Part shown: positions 8,641-18,620 of the stretch, in pieces
How positions within the stretch are numbered: position 1 is the first letter of the stretch
Layout of the letters: each line of letters starts with the position of its first letter
Assembly (NCBI GenBank): GCA_021323675.1
Contig: JAJPKP010000033.1
Location: 1 to 51,139 of the forward strand
Direction of reading: 5' to 3'
DNA length: 51,139 bases
From: Pseudomonadota bacterium
GTDB taxonomy: Bacteria > Desulfobacterota > Binatia > Binatales > Binataceae
Made by a program: the position numbers and the translations under genes
Notes under the pieces: generated by a model
What the model was told of the DNA's origin: nothing
Seen by the model: the letters and a program-made list of their open reading frames with translations, nothing else
The model's database searches: none

Positions 8641-8994
8641 CTACGCGCGGCGCGGGCGCAGGCAGGCGAGTCTGAGTCTCAGCGGCTTTCCGAGCCATAG
8701 GCGGTTGGTCGCGTGATCTTCGAACGCATCGCCGGTGTTCGGATGCACCAGGATCGACAGGCCCGCCCGATTCAGCATCAGCCACGGCACGATCTTCGAG
8801 AATTCCCCGCGCCCGAATTTCACCTGGTACATCGACTGCGGATGCGGCCCGACGGGTTCCTCGCGCCAGCGTCCCATCTCGACCCGAAACGTCTTCTCGA
8901 TCGCGCGCCGCAAACGGTCCGCTTTCTTGCGCGAGCCGGCATCGTAGTAAACGTGCGCGTGATAGTCGCGGATCTTGCGAGTTTCGAGCATCAT
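8641..8994 (-). CDS. DOPA 4,5-dioxygenase family protein
   Basis: This 117-residue protein matches the small DOPA 4,5-dioxygenase family: YHAHVYYD near the N-terminus, PVGPHPQSMYQVKF in the middle, then VPWLMLNR and the ILVHPNTGD motif followed by DHATNRLWLG. Family members open the aromatic ring of catechols such as L-DOPA with a non-haem iron; the histidines in HAH, GPH and HPN are likely metal ligands. Two adjacent ATG codons (8994, 8991) are both usable starts. The natural substrate in bacteria is mostly unknown. It is encoded divergently from any catabolic operon and lies next to a DUF72 gene on the same strand. Confidence 0.85.
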   Translation of the reverse strand: MMLETRKIRDYHAHVYYDAGSRKKADRLRRAIEKTFRVEMGRWREEPVGPHPQSMYQVKFGRGEFSKIVPWLMLNRAGLSILVHPNTGDAFEDHATNRLWLGKPLRLRLACLRPRRA

Positions 8995-9060
8995 GGTCGC
9001 GCTTCCCGATAGATCTTCAGTGCGGCAGGCAGCGGGGCGGACTGGAAAGGTCCGAAAGAT

Positions 9061-9759
9061 TCAGCTTGCCGCCACCATCGCCGTCAGCCGCTCTACCAGC
9101 GCGGGCGCCCCGGTTGCATGTTTCAGAAACACGTACACCTCGGAACATTCAGATCCGAGCTTCTTGATCTTTTCGGCCCATGCCGCCAGGTCGTCGTCCT
9201 TGTAGTCCTCGCGGCGAAGCCGCAGGTACGCGTATTCCGCGGTTCTCACCACCGGCGTGGCAAGCTTGTCGCTCTCCGCGATGCACAACGCGCATCCCGC
9301 ATCGCCGAGCGCTGAGAACGTTTCCTCGTCGAGCCACGATCGATTGCGGAACTCGAACGCCGCCTTCATCTTGCCGTTCAGCAGGCCGAGAAACTCGCGC
9401 AGCACCGCGAGGTCCTTTTTGAAGGCTGGGGGGAGCTGAAAAAGCGTCGGTCCGAGCCGCGCGCCGAGCGCATTCGCGGTTTCGATGAAGTAATCCATCT
9501 CGCGCTGGACGCCGGCGAGCCTGGCCTTATGGGTGATTCGCTCGGGCGCTTTCAGCGAAAAGCGGAAGCCGTCCGGAGTTTCGCCGCACCACTTCTCCAG
9601 CATCTGCCTGCGCGGCATCGCGCGGAACGTGTAGTTGATCTCGACGGTGGGAAATCGCTCCGCGTAGAAGGCGAGCATCTTAGGCCCGGCAATCTTCTCC
9701 GGATAAAAGCTCCCGCACCACTCCTTGTAGCTGAACCCCGATGTGCCGATTCGGACCAT
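9061..9759 (-). CDS. DUF72 domain protein (YecE-like)
   Basis: This 232-residue protein starts VRIGTSGFSYKEWCGSFYP and continues with FYAERFPTVEINYTF and FRFSLKAPERITH, the diagnostic features of the DUF72 family, a TIM-barrel of unknown biochemical function. Length is normal for the family. The ATG lies at the end of a 213-base stretch (9760-9972) that separates it from rsfS and in which I see no gene and no convincing promoter. Confidence 0.9.
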   Translation of the reverse strand: MVRIGTSGFSYKEWCGSFYPEKIAGPKMLAFYAERFPTVEINYTFRAMPRRQMLEKWCGETPDGFRFSLKAPERITHKARLAGVQREMDYFIETANALGARLGPTLFQLPPAFKKDLAVLREFLGLLNGKMKAAFEFRNRSWLDEETFSALGDAGCALCIAESDKLATPVVRTAEYAYLRLRREDYKDDDLAAWAEKIKKLGSECSEVYVFLKHATGAPALVERLTAMVAAS

Positions 9760-9972
9760 CCGACGCCCTCAAGCGAAAGTAACCTCGCCCCACACCCTTT
9801 CACAAGGCCAGGCGGCGCTTTGAACTGCCTAATGATGAGCGCGAAGCTCGATGATAGTGCTCTTCATCGGCTCGGTTCCGTTTTGAGCGCCAATTGACCC
9901 GGCCTCATTTGGCGGCCTGGCGTTTGGCGCGCCGCTTGTGCGTCGATCAAGGAGTCTTCAGGCGCGGGACGG

Positions 9973-10389
9973 TCAGGCGAGGGCGTGGAGGCGGAGGCCT
10001 TCCGCCTGGGTGCGAATCGGGTCGGGGAGCTCCACCTGGCGCGCGTCTGTCCACGTGCGTTCGAGCCGGTAGAACTCGCGCGCGGGCTCGTAAAAGATGT
10101 GAATCACCACGTCGTCGTAGTCGAGCACGACCCAGTGGGCGTGATTGAAGCCTTCGACTGAAAGCGGACGGATGCCCCGCTCAGCCATCCGCCCCTCGAT
10201 ACCGCGAGCGATCGCCTGCACTTGAACATCCGATCTGCCGGTCAGAACCAGGAAATAATCCGCGATGGTCGAGAGATGCTCGGACTGGAGCACCACCAGA
10301 TCGTAAGCTTTCTTTTCGAGCGCGGCTTCGGCCGCAAGTAATGCCTTCTCCAGGGAATCCACGCTGTGCGACTGTGCGATGTTACTCAA
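9973..10389 (-). CDS. rsfS: Ribosome silencing factor RsfS
   Basis: This 138-residue member of the RsfS/YbeB/Iojap family binds ribosomal protein uL14 and blocks subunit joining when nutrients are scarce. Diagnostic stretches are IADYFLVLTGRSDVQVQAIARGI, the GFNHAHWVVLDYDDVVIHIF strand and the closing FYRLERTW. The best start is a TTG whose last two bases form part of the nadD stop (TTGA overlap), so translation is coupled to nadD; no internal ATG preserves the domain. It is the last gene of the obgE-proB-proA-nadD-rsfS run. Confidence 0.92.
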   Translation of the reverse strand: MSNIAQSHSVDSLEKALLAAEAALEKKAYDLVVLQSEHLSTIADYFLVLTGRSDVQVQAIARGIEGRMAERGIRPLSVEGFNHAHWVVLDYDDVVIHIFYEPAREFYRLERTWTDARQVELPDPIRTQAEGLRLHALA

Positions 10390-11024
10390 TAGAGGGCGTG
10401 ACGCTGGATGTAATCAACGACGTCGCTGGGGACGAGATAGTTGATCGATTCCTGGCGCTGAATTTTGCGGCGGATGGCGGTCGCCGAAATTGGAAGGACG
10501 GTTGTCGGTACGAACGAAAGCGTGTGACCACTCGCGTGCACGTAATGATCTTCTTCCTGAATGTAACCGAAGCGGCTGAGCGCGGCAAGCGAGATCTTGG
10601 GCGGACCGCCTTCGCCCTCGGGCAGCCGCGAATGAACCGCGAGATTGCACAACGACACCAGCTCATCGCAGCTCTTCCACGTTTCCAGCTCCGCGAACTG
10701 GTCCGCGCCCATCAGCAGGTAAAGCACCGCCGGCGGCCGCAGCGTCGCCAGAAAATACTTCACAGTTTCGATTGTGTAGGAGCGGCCCGTGCGCCGAATC
10801 TCGACGTCCGATGCCATGAAATGGCGATTGCCCTTGGTCGCCAGCCGGACCATCGCGAGCCGATGCTCCGCCGGAGCGAGATCGCCTTCGGTCTTGTGCG
10901 GCGGCGAGGCGGCCGGGATGAAGTAAACCAGGTCGAGGTTCAGCGCCTCGCGGTCTTCTTCGGCTGACCGAAGATGGCCGAAATGGATAGGGTTGAAACT
11001 GCCCCCGAACAAACCTACGCGCAT
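10386..11024 (-). CDS. nadD: Nicotinate-nucleotide adenylyltransferase
   Basis: This 212-residue enzyme transfers AMP from ATP to nicotinate mononucleotide in NAD synthesis. It opens with RVGLFGGSFNPIHFGHL, the nucleotidyltransferase GxFxPxHxGH motif, has PAASPPHK and LLMGADQF in the middle, and ISATAIRRKI near the end in the place of the usual ISSTxIR motif. Length is typical. It lies 36 bases after proA and overlaps rsfS, an arrangement common in many bacteria. I see no strong ribosome site before the ATG. Confidence 0.94.
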   Translation of the reverse strand: MRVGLFGGSFNPIHFGHLRSAEEDREALNLDLVYFIPAASPPHKTEGDLAPAEHRLAMVRLATKGNRHFMASDVEIRRTGRSYTIETVKYFLATLRPPAVLYLLMGADQFAELETWKSCDELVSLCNLAVHSRLPEGEGGPPKISLAALSRFGYIQEEDHYVHASGHTLSFVPTTVLPISATAIRRKIQRQESINYLVPSDVVDYIQRHALY

Positions 11025-11060
11025 GTCGCGGCTGTCCCCCGAACAGTCAAAGCGACGCGC

Positions 11061-12314
11061 CTAGCCGCGCACCTGGCCTTCGCCGCGAATGACGTACTTG
11101 TACGTCGTCAGCTCGTTCAGTCCCATCGGTCCCCGCGCGTGAAGCCGGTTGGTTGAGATTCCGGTTTCCGCGCCGAAACCGAACTCGAAGCCGTCGGTAA
11201 AGCGGGTCGACGCGTTTACATAAACCGTAGCGGAATCGACCTCGCGTTCAAAGCGACTTGCCGCCGCGGAGTCCTGGGTCACAATCGCGTCCGCCAGATG
11301 GGATCCGTGGCGCTCGACGAAAGCAATCGCCTCGTCGATGGAATCGACGACCTTAACGGCCAGGATCAAGTCCAGGTACTCGGTGTCCCAATCCTGCTCG
11401 GAGGCCGGGCGGGCGTCGCGCACGACGCGGCGGGTGCGCTCGTCGCCGCGAATTTCCACTCCGGCTTTTTTCATCCGCGCCGCTATCGCCGGCAAAAAGC
11501 GGTCCGCGATCGCCGCATGCACCAGCATCGTCTCCATCGCGTTGCAGACCGAAGGCCGGCTGCATTTGGCGTTGAAGCAGATCTCTTCCGCCATCTTCAG
11601 GTCGGCCGCGCGATCGACATAGGTATGGCAGAGGCCGTCGAAGTGGGGCAGGAGCGGCACCGCAGAGCCTTCCAGTGCCTGCTTGAGCGTCTTGCCGCCG
11701 CGCGGGATTATCAGGTCGATCAGCTCCGGATGGCGCTTGAGTATCTGGATCACTTCGCGGTCCGGATTATCCACGAAGCTGGCGCATTCCGGATCAATCC
11801 CAGCCTCACAAAGCGCGCGGCCGATCAGTTCGGCCAGGCAGGTGTTGGCTGAAAGCGCCTCGGATCCTCCGCGCAGAACCACCGCATTTCCCGATTTGAA
11901 GCACAGCACCGCCGCATCGACGGTGACATTCGGGCGCGATTCGTAAACGATCGCGATAAGTCCCAGCGGTACCCGCACCTTTCGAATCACCAGTCCGTTG
12001 GGCCGCCGCCACGATTCGATCTCGTCGCCTACCGGGTCGCGCAGGGCCGCGACTTCCTCGACGCTTTTCGCCATCGCCTCGATCCTCGCGGGGTTGAGCG
12101 TAAGCCGTTCGAGAAAGGCGCCGGTGCGCCCCTGGCCGCGCGCGCGCTCGAGGTCCCTGGCGTTTGCGGCGAGTATCGGGGCGTGCGCCGCGCGAATAAT
12201 CTTCGCGAGTTCCCGCAGCGCGGCGTTCTTCTGATCGCTGGGTGCGAGCGCGAGCTTGCGACCGGCCGCGCGCGCCCGCGCCAGCGTCGCGATTACGTCG
12301 GATTCAAGACTCAT
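11061..12314 (-). CDS. proA: Glutamate-5-semialdehyde dehydrogenase (gamma-glutamyl phosphate reductase)
   Basis: This 417-residue enzyme performs the NADPH-dependent second step of proline synthesis. It has [30 protein letters not shown], the [11 protein letters not shown] segment, the catalytic-cysteine region [17 protein letters not shown], and the C-terminal [23 protein letters not shown]-like end (here AETGIS). The start codon overlaps the proB stop (ATGA), so the two proline enzymes are translationally coupled. Length and motifs look complete. Confidence 0.96.
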   Translation of the reverse strand: [417 protein letters not shown]

Positions 12315-13456
12315 CCAATTTCCTTAAGCAGCACGAAATTGTCGCGATGAATGATCTCGTCGGCAACCTTGTAGCCGAGCACGTTCGAAATCTCCGCCGA
12401 ACGCCGGCCCATCACTTTTAGCACATCGGCAGCCGGGTAGTTGACCAACCCACGTCCGAATTCGACTCCATCGGGATCGATCAGGCTGACGCAATCGCCT
12501 CCGCCAAAATCGCCCTGCACCTGCCTGATTCCCGAGGGAAGCAGGCTCTTGCCCTTGCTTCTGAGCGCTTCCGCCGCGCCGCGATCAACCGCGAGGGTGC
12601 CCGAAGGGCGCAGCGCGAATGCGATCCAGTGCTTGCGGCTTTTGAGCCGTTCGCCGGCCGGGATGATCAGCGTGCCGCATTCGCGTTCGGGGCTTAAAAC
12701 CGCCTTCATGACTCCGGGCTCGCGTCCCGGCGCGATGATGGTGGGTATTCCCGCGCGCGCGGCCTGCCTTGCCGCCTTCAGCTTCGTGGCCATCCCGCCG
12801 CTGCCGAGCGGGCCCGCGCTTTCCGCGACCAGTCCGCTCATCCCCGCCTCGGGGTCGGTGATCAACGGAACGAGCCGGGCATCCGGCCGCTTGCGCGGGT
12901 CTCCGGTCAGCACTCCCGGCACGTCGCTCAGGATCACCAGAAGCTGCGCATCCACCAGCGTGGCGACCAGCGACGAAAGCACGTCGTTGTCGCCGAGCCT
13001 GATCTCTTCGACCGCGACGGTGTCGTTCTCGTTGACGATCGGAACGACGCCGGCGGCGAGCAGGGTTGCGATGGTCTGGTTGGCGTTCAGGCGGCGGCGG
13101 CGCTCGGCGAGGTCCTGATGCGTCAGCAAAAGCTGCGCGACGCTGCGGCCGTGGATGCCGAAGGCGCGCGCCCATTCGCGCATCAACTCGATCTGTCCCG
13201 CCGCCGCGGCCGCCTGTCGCGATGCGATCGTGCCGTCGCCGAGCATGCTGAGGCGGGCGCGGCCCGCGGCAACCGCGCCGGACGTGACGATTATCACCTC
13301 GCGCCCGCCGCGGATGCTCTCGTCGGCATCGGTTGCCAGCCGGTCCATGACTTCGCCGATCAGTCCATCGCTGTCGGACAATACGGCGCTGCCGACTTTT
13401 ACGACGATGCGCCGGGCGCGCTCGAGAATTCGCGCCTTGTAGTTCAATTGGGACAT
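12311..13456 (-). CDS. proB: Glutamate 5-kinase with C-terminal PUA domain
   Basis: This 381-residue enzyme phosphorylates glutamate in the first committed step of proline synthesis. The N-terminal amino-acid kinase domain (IVVKVGSAVLS, VTSGAVAAGRARL, PIVNENDTVAVEEI, GDNDVLSSLVATLVDAQLLVILSDVPGVL) is followed from about residue 285 by a PUA domain (LPSGIRQVQGDFGGGDCVSL). Family members are feedback-inhibited by proline through this architecture. The gene overlaps the end of obgE by 13 bases and the start of proA by 4, so the three are coupled. Confidence 0.96.
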   Translation of the reverse strand: MSQLNYKARILERARRIVVKVGSAVLSDSDGLIGEVMDRLATDADESIRGGREVIIVTSGAVAAGRARLSMLGDGTIASRQAAAAAGQIELMREWARAFGIHGRSVAQLLLTHQDLAERRRRLNANQTIATLLAAGVVPIVNENDTVAVEEIRLGDNDVLSSLVATLVDAQLLVILSDVPGVLTGDPRKRPDARLVPLITDPEAGMSGLVAESAGPLGSGGMATKLKAARQAARAGIPTIIAPGREPGVMKAVLSPERECGTLIIPAGERLKSRKHWIAFALRPSGTLAVDRGAAEALRSKGKSLLPSGIRQVQGDFGGGDCVSLIDPDGVEFGRGLVNYPAADVLKVMGRRSAEISNVLGYKVADEIIHRDNFVLLKEIG

Positions 13457-14460
13457 GGCGCGGCAGCCTGATGAATTTCGTTAAGCATCTGCGCAATTTG
13501 CGCGACCAGCGGCGCGAGCCCGATGCGTTTTGCAGCCGAGATGGGAAAGACGCGCAGCTTGAGCGCTCGCTCGAGCTCGCACGCCGTTTCGCGCACGATC
13601 TCGGAAGACATCAGATCGATCTTGTTGAGCGCAATCAGCGCCGGGCGCTCCAAAAGCGCCGCATCGAACGATCCAATCTCGCCGCGCACGGTCGCAAACC
13701 CCTTTTCCGGCTCCGCGGAAGCATCCAGCACATACACCAGCAGGCGAGTACGCGACAGATGGCGCAGGAAGCGGATGCCGAGTCCGTGCCCCAGATGCGC
13801 GCCCTCGATGAGTCCGGGGATATCGGCAATCGTGAAGCTTTCCTCTTCCGACGCGAACACGCGTCCGATGTTCGGGGTCAGCGTGGTGAAAGGGTAGGGT
13901 GCGATTTTCGGACGTGCGGCGCTCAGCGCCGCCAAAAGCGTCGATTTTCCCGCATTCGGGAGTCCCACCAGCCCGGCCTCCGCCACCAGGCGAAGCTCCA
14001 GACGCACCCATCGCTGCTCGCCCGGCGTTCCCGGAGTGGCGATTCGCGGCGACCGGCGCGTCGGCGTCGCGAAATGCATATTGCCGCGCCCGCCCTCGCC
14101 GGCCTTTGCGATTACGGCGCGCTCTCCGGGCATCACGAGATCGGCGAGCACTTCGCCGGTTTCATCGTCAAGCACGACCGTTCCCGGCGGGACGCGCACC
14201 GTCAGGTCATCGCCGGCGCGGCCGTACTGTTGTTTGCCGCGGCCGGGCTGGCCGTCGCGCGCGATGAGGCGCGGCTGATACTTGAAATCGAGCAGGGTCG
14301 AGAGGCCTTCATCGACCTCGAAGATCACATTGCCGCCGCGGCCGCCGTCTCCTCCGGCAGGTCCGCCGAAGGGACGATATTTTTCGCGCAGAAACGCGAT
14401 CGCACCATCGCCGCCCTTGCCGGCATGCACGTACACTCGCGCTTCGTCGATAAACCGCAT
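13444..14460 (-). CDS. obgE: Obg family GTPase (CgtA)
   Basis: This 338-residue ribosome-associated GTPase acts in large-subunit assembly and stress signalling. The glycine-rich Obg fold (GGDGAIAFLREKYRPFGGPAGGDGGRGGNV) is followed by the G domain with GLPNAGKSTLL (G1), TTLTPN, DIPGLIEGAH (G3) and NKIDL (G4). It ends soon after the G domain without the C-terminal OCT extension, as in E. coli-type Obg. Its ATG lies only 12 bases after a perfect extended -10 promoter element, suggesting a leaderless message. It is the first gene of the run to rsfS. Confidence 0.95.
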   Translation of the reverse strand: MRFIDEARVYVHAGKGGDGAIAFLREKYRPFGGPAGGDGGRGGNVIFEVDEGLSTLLDFKYQPRLIARDGQPGRGKQQYGRAGDDLTVRVPPGTVVLDDETGEVLADLVMPGERAVIAKAGEGGRGNMHFATPTRRSPRIATPGTPGEQRWVRLELRLVAEAGLVGLPNAGKSTLLAALSAARPKIAPYPFTTLTPNIGRVFASEEESFTIADIPGLIEGAHLGHGLGIRFLRHLSRTRLLVYVLDASAEPEKGFATVRGEIGSFDAALLERPALIALNKIDLMSSEIVRETACELERALKLRVFPISAAKRIGLAPLVAQIAQMLNEIHQAAAPCPN

Positions 14461-14472
14461 ACGGAATTCCAG

Positions 14473-14481
14473 ATTATAGCA
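14473..14481 (-). promoter_or_regulatory. Extended -10 promoter of obgE operon
   Basis: Read on the minus strand, the sequence is TGCTATAAT, a perfect extended -10 element (TGnTATAAT). No good -35 stands at 16-18 bases, as expected for this class. Only 12 bases separate the hexamer from the obgE ATG, which predicts a leader of about 5 bases. The match is seen directly; promoter activity is inferred. Confidence 0.65.
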
Positions 14482-14661
14482 ATTGAAACCGGCTCAAACT
14501 GAGGGGGCGGCCCGAAGCCGCCGTCCTTTCGGGGCGGGAACGTTTGCGGCACAGAAAATCGCCGGGCGAGCGGGCGCCCCGGCGGCGCTTTGCTCGCCCG
14601 AATCCCTTTGGCGCGCCTCGGCCTTCGTCGCGAGGATGGCGGACGATTGCGGCTCCGCGCG

Positions 14662-15690
<1,029 letters not shown>

Positions 15691-15757
15691 CGGAAGTCCT
15701 CCTCCACGGAGCCGCCGGCCCCGTCGATCGCCAGTGAATAACAGGCGGGGGAAAATG

Positions 15758-15789
15758 AAAAGGCCCCGCGGCTAAGCCCCAGGGCCTTT
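15758..15789 (-). terminator. Intrinsic terminator after rpmA
   Basis: On the minus strand the arms AAAGGCCC and GGGCCTTT enclose a 15-base loop, and the distal arm continues into TTTTCATTTTC. The hairpin begins 25 bases past the rpmA stop, which suits an end for the rplU-rpmA message and would insulate the LLM gene. The arms are exact; strength is inferred. Confidence 0.65.
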
Positions 15790-15813
15790 GTTGGATGCTA
15801 CGCTGGCTTGCGG

Positions 15814-16080
15814 CTAGGCGCCGGGTTCGGTCGAGGGCTCGACGCTGACCTGTCGCTTTTCGCCACGCGGCTCGTACTTCACGATTCCGTCCACGCGCGC
15901 ATAGATCGTGTAATCGCGTCCCATCCCGACGTTGCGGCCCGGATGGATACGAGTGCCGAGCTGCCGGACGAGGATATTGCCCGCCTTGACGGTCTGGCCG
16001 TCGAAAATCTTGATACCGCGATGTTGTCCCGGACTGTCGCGGCCGTTGCGCGTCGAACCTTGTCCTTTTTTATGCGCCAC
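15814..16080 (-). CDS. rpmA: 50S ribosomal protein bL27
   Basis: This 88-residue protein has the bL27 N-terminus [18 protein letters not shown] and the conserved [27 protein letters not shown] and GRDYTIYA segments. It lies at the peptidyl-transferase centre of the 50S subunit. Translation starts at GTG, preceded by a strong GAGGAG ribosome site. No N-terminal leader needing protease trimming, as found in Firmicutes, is present. It follows rplU by 54 bases and is closed by a terminator hairpin. Confidence 0.96.
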   Translation of the reverse strand: MAHKKGQGSTRNGRDSPGQHRGIKIFDGQTVKAGNILVRQLGTRIHPGRNVGMGRDYTIYARVDGIVKYEPRGEKRQVSVEPSTEPGA

Positions 16081-16134
16081 GGCTGTTCTCCTCTGGAAAA
16101 AGCGGCTGATTTGCCGCGAGTTCGAAAACGGCGG

Positions 16135-16449
16135 CTACGCGCCCGCCGAAATTTCTTCGATCTTGAGTACCGTGAGTTCCTGGCGATGCCCGTGTTTGCG
16201 GCGATAGTTCTTGCGCCGCTTTTTCTTGAACACGATCACTTTGCTGCCGCGCGGCTGCTGCACGATCCGGGCGCGGACCGAGGCGCCCGCGACCACGGGC
16301 GTGCCAACCTTCGGAGCCTCGCCGCCCACCGCCAGGACCTCGGTCAAGGCCACTTCTGAGCCGACCTCGCCCGCGATACGCTCGACGACGACCTGATCGC
16401 CCACTCCGACGCGGTACTGTTTTCCGCCTGTCTTTACGATTGCAAACAT
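16135..16449 (-). CDS. rplU: 50S ribosomal protein bL21
   Basis: This 104-residue protein starts [25 protein letters not shown] and ends with the basic [26 protein letters not shown] segment, the bL21 signature for 23S rRNA binding. The open frame extends 29 codons further upstream, but that part is not bL21-like and would overlap the promoter, so the ATG at 16449 is chosen. There is no ribosome site, and the predicted transcript start lies only about 12 bases before the ATG. Confidence 0.95.
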   Translation of the reverse strand: MFAIVKTGGKQYRVGVGDQVVVERIAGEVGSEVALTEVLAVGGEAPKVGTPVVAGASVRARIVQQPRGSKVIVFKKKRRKNYRRKHGHRQELTVLKIEEISAGA

Positions 16450-16468
16450 GGAAATGCCGGAATCCAAT

Positions 16469-16497
16469 TGAATATCGGACCTCCGAACCTGTGTCAA
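16469..16497 (-). promoter_or_regulatory. Promoter of rplU-rpmA
   Basis: On the minus strand a perfect -35 hexamer TTGACA (16492-16497) stands 17 bases before TATTCA (16469-16474), a weak -10 matching TATAAT at its first three positions. Only 19 bases lie between the -10 and the rplU ATG, predicting a leader of about 12 bases without a ribosome site. The -35 and spacing are convincing, the -10 less so. Confidence 0.5.
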
Positions 16498-16821
16498 CGC
16501 ACGCGGATGCGGCTGTCCTAATTCAGGCCGGCTCACCGCGCTCGAAACGTTGGCCGACCTTCACCGGAGGATGCCGCAGCCGGATGGGCGCGGACAAACC
16601 GGGCGAGCGGCATTAAAGTCCGCGGCTTGCCGGAGGGATGCGCAATCCGTGGGCTTCCTGAAATCGGCATCCGGGTCTGAATAGAGGTCGAGCGCGGAGC
16701 CTTTGGCGCAGGCCGAACTTTCGGCTGCGGCCTCGGCGCCGAACTGCAGCTTTGTGGTGGTCACGGGAAGAGGCGCATTTCGCCGTCAAATCGCGTTTGA
16801 CAACATGTCTAAAATTAAACC
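16498..16821. other. Intergenic stretch between rplU promoter and MFS gene
   Basis: No gene is supported here. Open frames in this stretch lack ribosome sites and resemble no family I know. A TTGACA hexamer at 16797-16802 points toward the MFS gene but has no good -10 at 16-18 bases (TAAAAT at 16810-16815 is too close to it). Confidence 0.4.
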
Positions 16822-16837
16822 AATCTGTTAGCAGATT
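16822..16837. promoter_or_regulatory. Perfect 6-4-6 inverted repeat upstream of MFS gene
   Basis: AATCTG and CAGATT are exact inverted copies separated by TTAG. The site lies 38 bases before the MFS start codon, downstream of a TTGACA hexamer, in an AT-rich patch that contrasts with its surroundings. It could be a repressor operator for the exporter; no regulator gene is adjacent. The symmetry is seen, the function is inferred. Confidence 0.4.
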
Positions 16838-16874
16838 ATCGGGAGTTCCCGGCGAAAGGGAGGGTTTGCTGGGC

Positions 16875-18527
16875 ATGCCGACTTTAGCTGGATCGAACGT
16901 GCTGTTCGCGCATCACGAAGCGCGCGAGCATGCGCGGACGACCGCAAGCGTCCTCGATCCCCTGAAACAAGGATACTTTCTGTTGTTCATGGCCGGCACG
17001 TTTATCGGAAGCCTCGGCGCCCGGATGCACGAGATTGCGGCGGTGTGGCTGATGACCGAGTTGACGACATCGCCGTTCATGATTTCGCTGGTCACGACCG
17101 CGTTCAGCCTGCCCGGCTTTCTGCTCGCGCTGCCGGCCGGCGCGATCGGCGACATGTTCGATCGCCGCCGCCTGCTGCTCTTCTCGCAGAGCATGATGGC
17201 GACGACTATCGCGGTGCTGGCGTTGCTGGTGCTCAAGGGGAGGGCGGGACCGGGAATCCTGCTTACCGAAACCGCGCTGTGCGGCCTGTTCGCCACAATC
17301 GCAACCACCACGACGGACGCGATCGTGCCGCAGATCGTCAAGCGGCGCGAGTTCAGCGCCGCGATTGCGCTGACCGGTGTGCGCTACCATCTGTCGCGCG
17401 CGCTCGGTCCGCTTCTGGGCGGCGCGCTCGTTACGGCGGCCAGCCTCGGGCACGCTTTCCTGGTCTGCGCAATCACCCCGTTTGCGATTCTGCTGTTTCT
17501 TTGGGTTTGGCACCACTCGGACCGCTCCGCCGATCTCCCTCCCGAACATTTGGGCGCGGCCCTGCGCACCGGGCTTCGTTATGTCCGCTACACGCCCGAG
17601 CTGACCGCGGTGCTCGTTCGGCTAATCGCGTTTGTCGGCGTCGGCAGCGCGATGTGGGCGCTGCTGCCCGCTTACGTGCGGCATCACCTGGGGCTCGATG
17701 CGTTCCACTACGGGATGCTGTTCGGCGTGTTTGGCTTCGGCGGCGTCTTTGGAACCACTTTCGCTTTCAGGTTGAATCGCACCTCCTCGGGTGAATCGGT
17801 CATGACCGCCGCGACGGTCGTCTTCGCGGTTACGCTGCTCCTGATCGCCGGGATGCGCAGCGTGCCGGCGCTCGCGGCAACTTTGTTCCTCGGAGGAGTC
17901 GGCTGGTCAGCGGGACTCGTCGGCCTCAAGACCGCGATCCAGGTGGCGGCTCCCGATTGGGTGCGCGCCCGGATCTCGGCAATCCACCTGCTCGTGCTTC
18001 ACGGCGCTGTCGCGGTGGGCAGCGCATCGTGGGGCGCGCTCGCATGGCATCTGAAAACTCCGACCGCGATGCGCTATGCGGGCATCACCATGATCGCGAC
18101 GCTGGTCCTTGCGTTTCGGTATCGCCTCGCCGCGGTCGATGCCGTTAACGACGAAGAGCATCCCGCGCCCAGGATTCCGCCCCTGGAGATTCCGGCCGCC
18201 GCCGCCCAGGAGAGCGCGCCGCTGATGATAAGCCTCGAGTACCGGGTCGACCCGAACCGGGCCCGCGAGTTCGAGGATCTGATGCAGGAGATTGGGTCGA
18301 TCCGCCGGCGCGTCGGTGCCACCTTCTGGGGGCTATTCTCGGATCTGTCCGTGCCCGGCAAATACGCCGAACACTTCGTGGTCCAATGCGCGCTCGATGC
18401 GCGCAGCATGCACGACAGGATGACCGATCCTGAGCGCGAAAAAATGAGCCTCGCTCAGTCCTTTCATACCAGCGGACTTCGCCCTCAGATGCGGCATCAG
18501 TGGATGGTCTGCGACACGCGCGACTAA
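16875..18527 (+). CDS. MFS exporter of the EntS/transmembrane secretion effector type
   Basis: This protein of about 550 residues has roughly ten to twelve membrane helices (for example GYFLLFMAGTFIGSLGARMHEIAAVWLM), the loop AGAIGDMFDRRRLL characteristic of major facilitator proteins, and a soluble C-terminal domain (ISLEYRVDPNRAREFEDLMQ and later FHTSGLRPQMRHQW). That soluble tail is typical of the MFS_3/EntS-like group, proton-driven exporters of siderophores and drugs; the substrate here is unknown. The ATG at 16875 follows a GGGAGGG ribosome site; the open frame extends further upstream but without family similarity. A 6-4-6 inverted repeat lies upstream and a terminator-like hairpin downstream. 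Confidence 0.88.
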   Translation: MPTLAGSNVLFAHHEAREHARTTASVLDPLKQGYFLLFMAGTFIGSLGARMHEIAAVWLMTELTTSPFMISLVTTAFSLPGFLLALPAGAIGDMFDRRRLLLFSQSMMATTIAVLALLVLKGRAGPGILLTETALCGLFATIATTTTDAIVPQIVKRREFSAAIALTGVRYHLSRALGPLLGGALVTAASLGHAFLVCAITPFAILLFLWVWHHSDRSADLPPEHLGAALRTGLRYVRYTPELTAVLVRLIAFVGVGSAMWALLPAYVRHHLGLDAFHYGMLFGVFGFGGVFGTTFAFRLNRTSSGESVMTAATVVFAVTLLLIAGMRSVPALAATLFLGGVGWSAGLVGLKTAIQVAAPDWVRARISAIHLLVLHGAVAVGSASWGALAWHLKTPTAMRYAGITMIATLVLAFRYRLAAVDAVNDEEHPAPRIPPLEIPAAAAQESAPLMISLEYRVDPNRAREFEDLMQEIGSIRRRVGATFWGLFSDLSVPGKYAEHFVVQCALDARSMHDRMTDPEREKMSLAQSFHTSGLRPQMRHQWMVCDTRD

Positions 18528-18572
18528 CGCCGAACCGTGCGACTTTGAGATCGTTTGCCGGGATGAGTCCGG

Positions 18573-18603
18573 CCGGCGAACACATCTGGCCCGCCGGATT
18601 TTT
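18573..18603 (+). terminator. Probable terminator after MFS gene
   Basis: CCGGCG and CGCCGG form a perfect 6-bp GC stem with a 13-base loop, followed by ATTTTT. It lies 45 bases past the MFS stop, between convergent genes. The stem is short, hence the moderate confidence. Confidence 0.45.
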
Positions 18604-18620
18604 GACTCCGATGCGATCGG

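Noticed and set aside
16561..16764. 67-codon minus-strand open frame upstream of rplU
   Set aside because: No ribosome site, no likeness to any family, and composition unlike a real protein.
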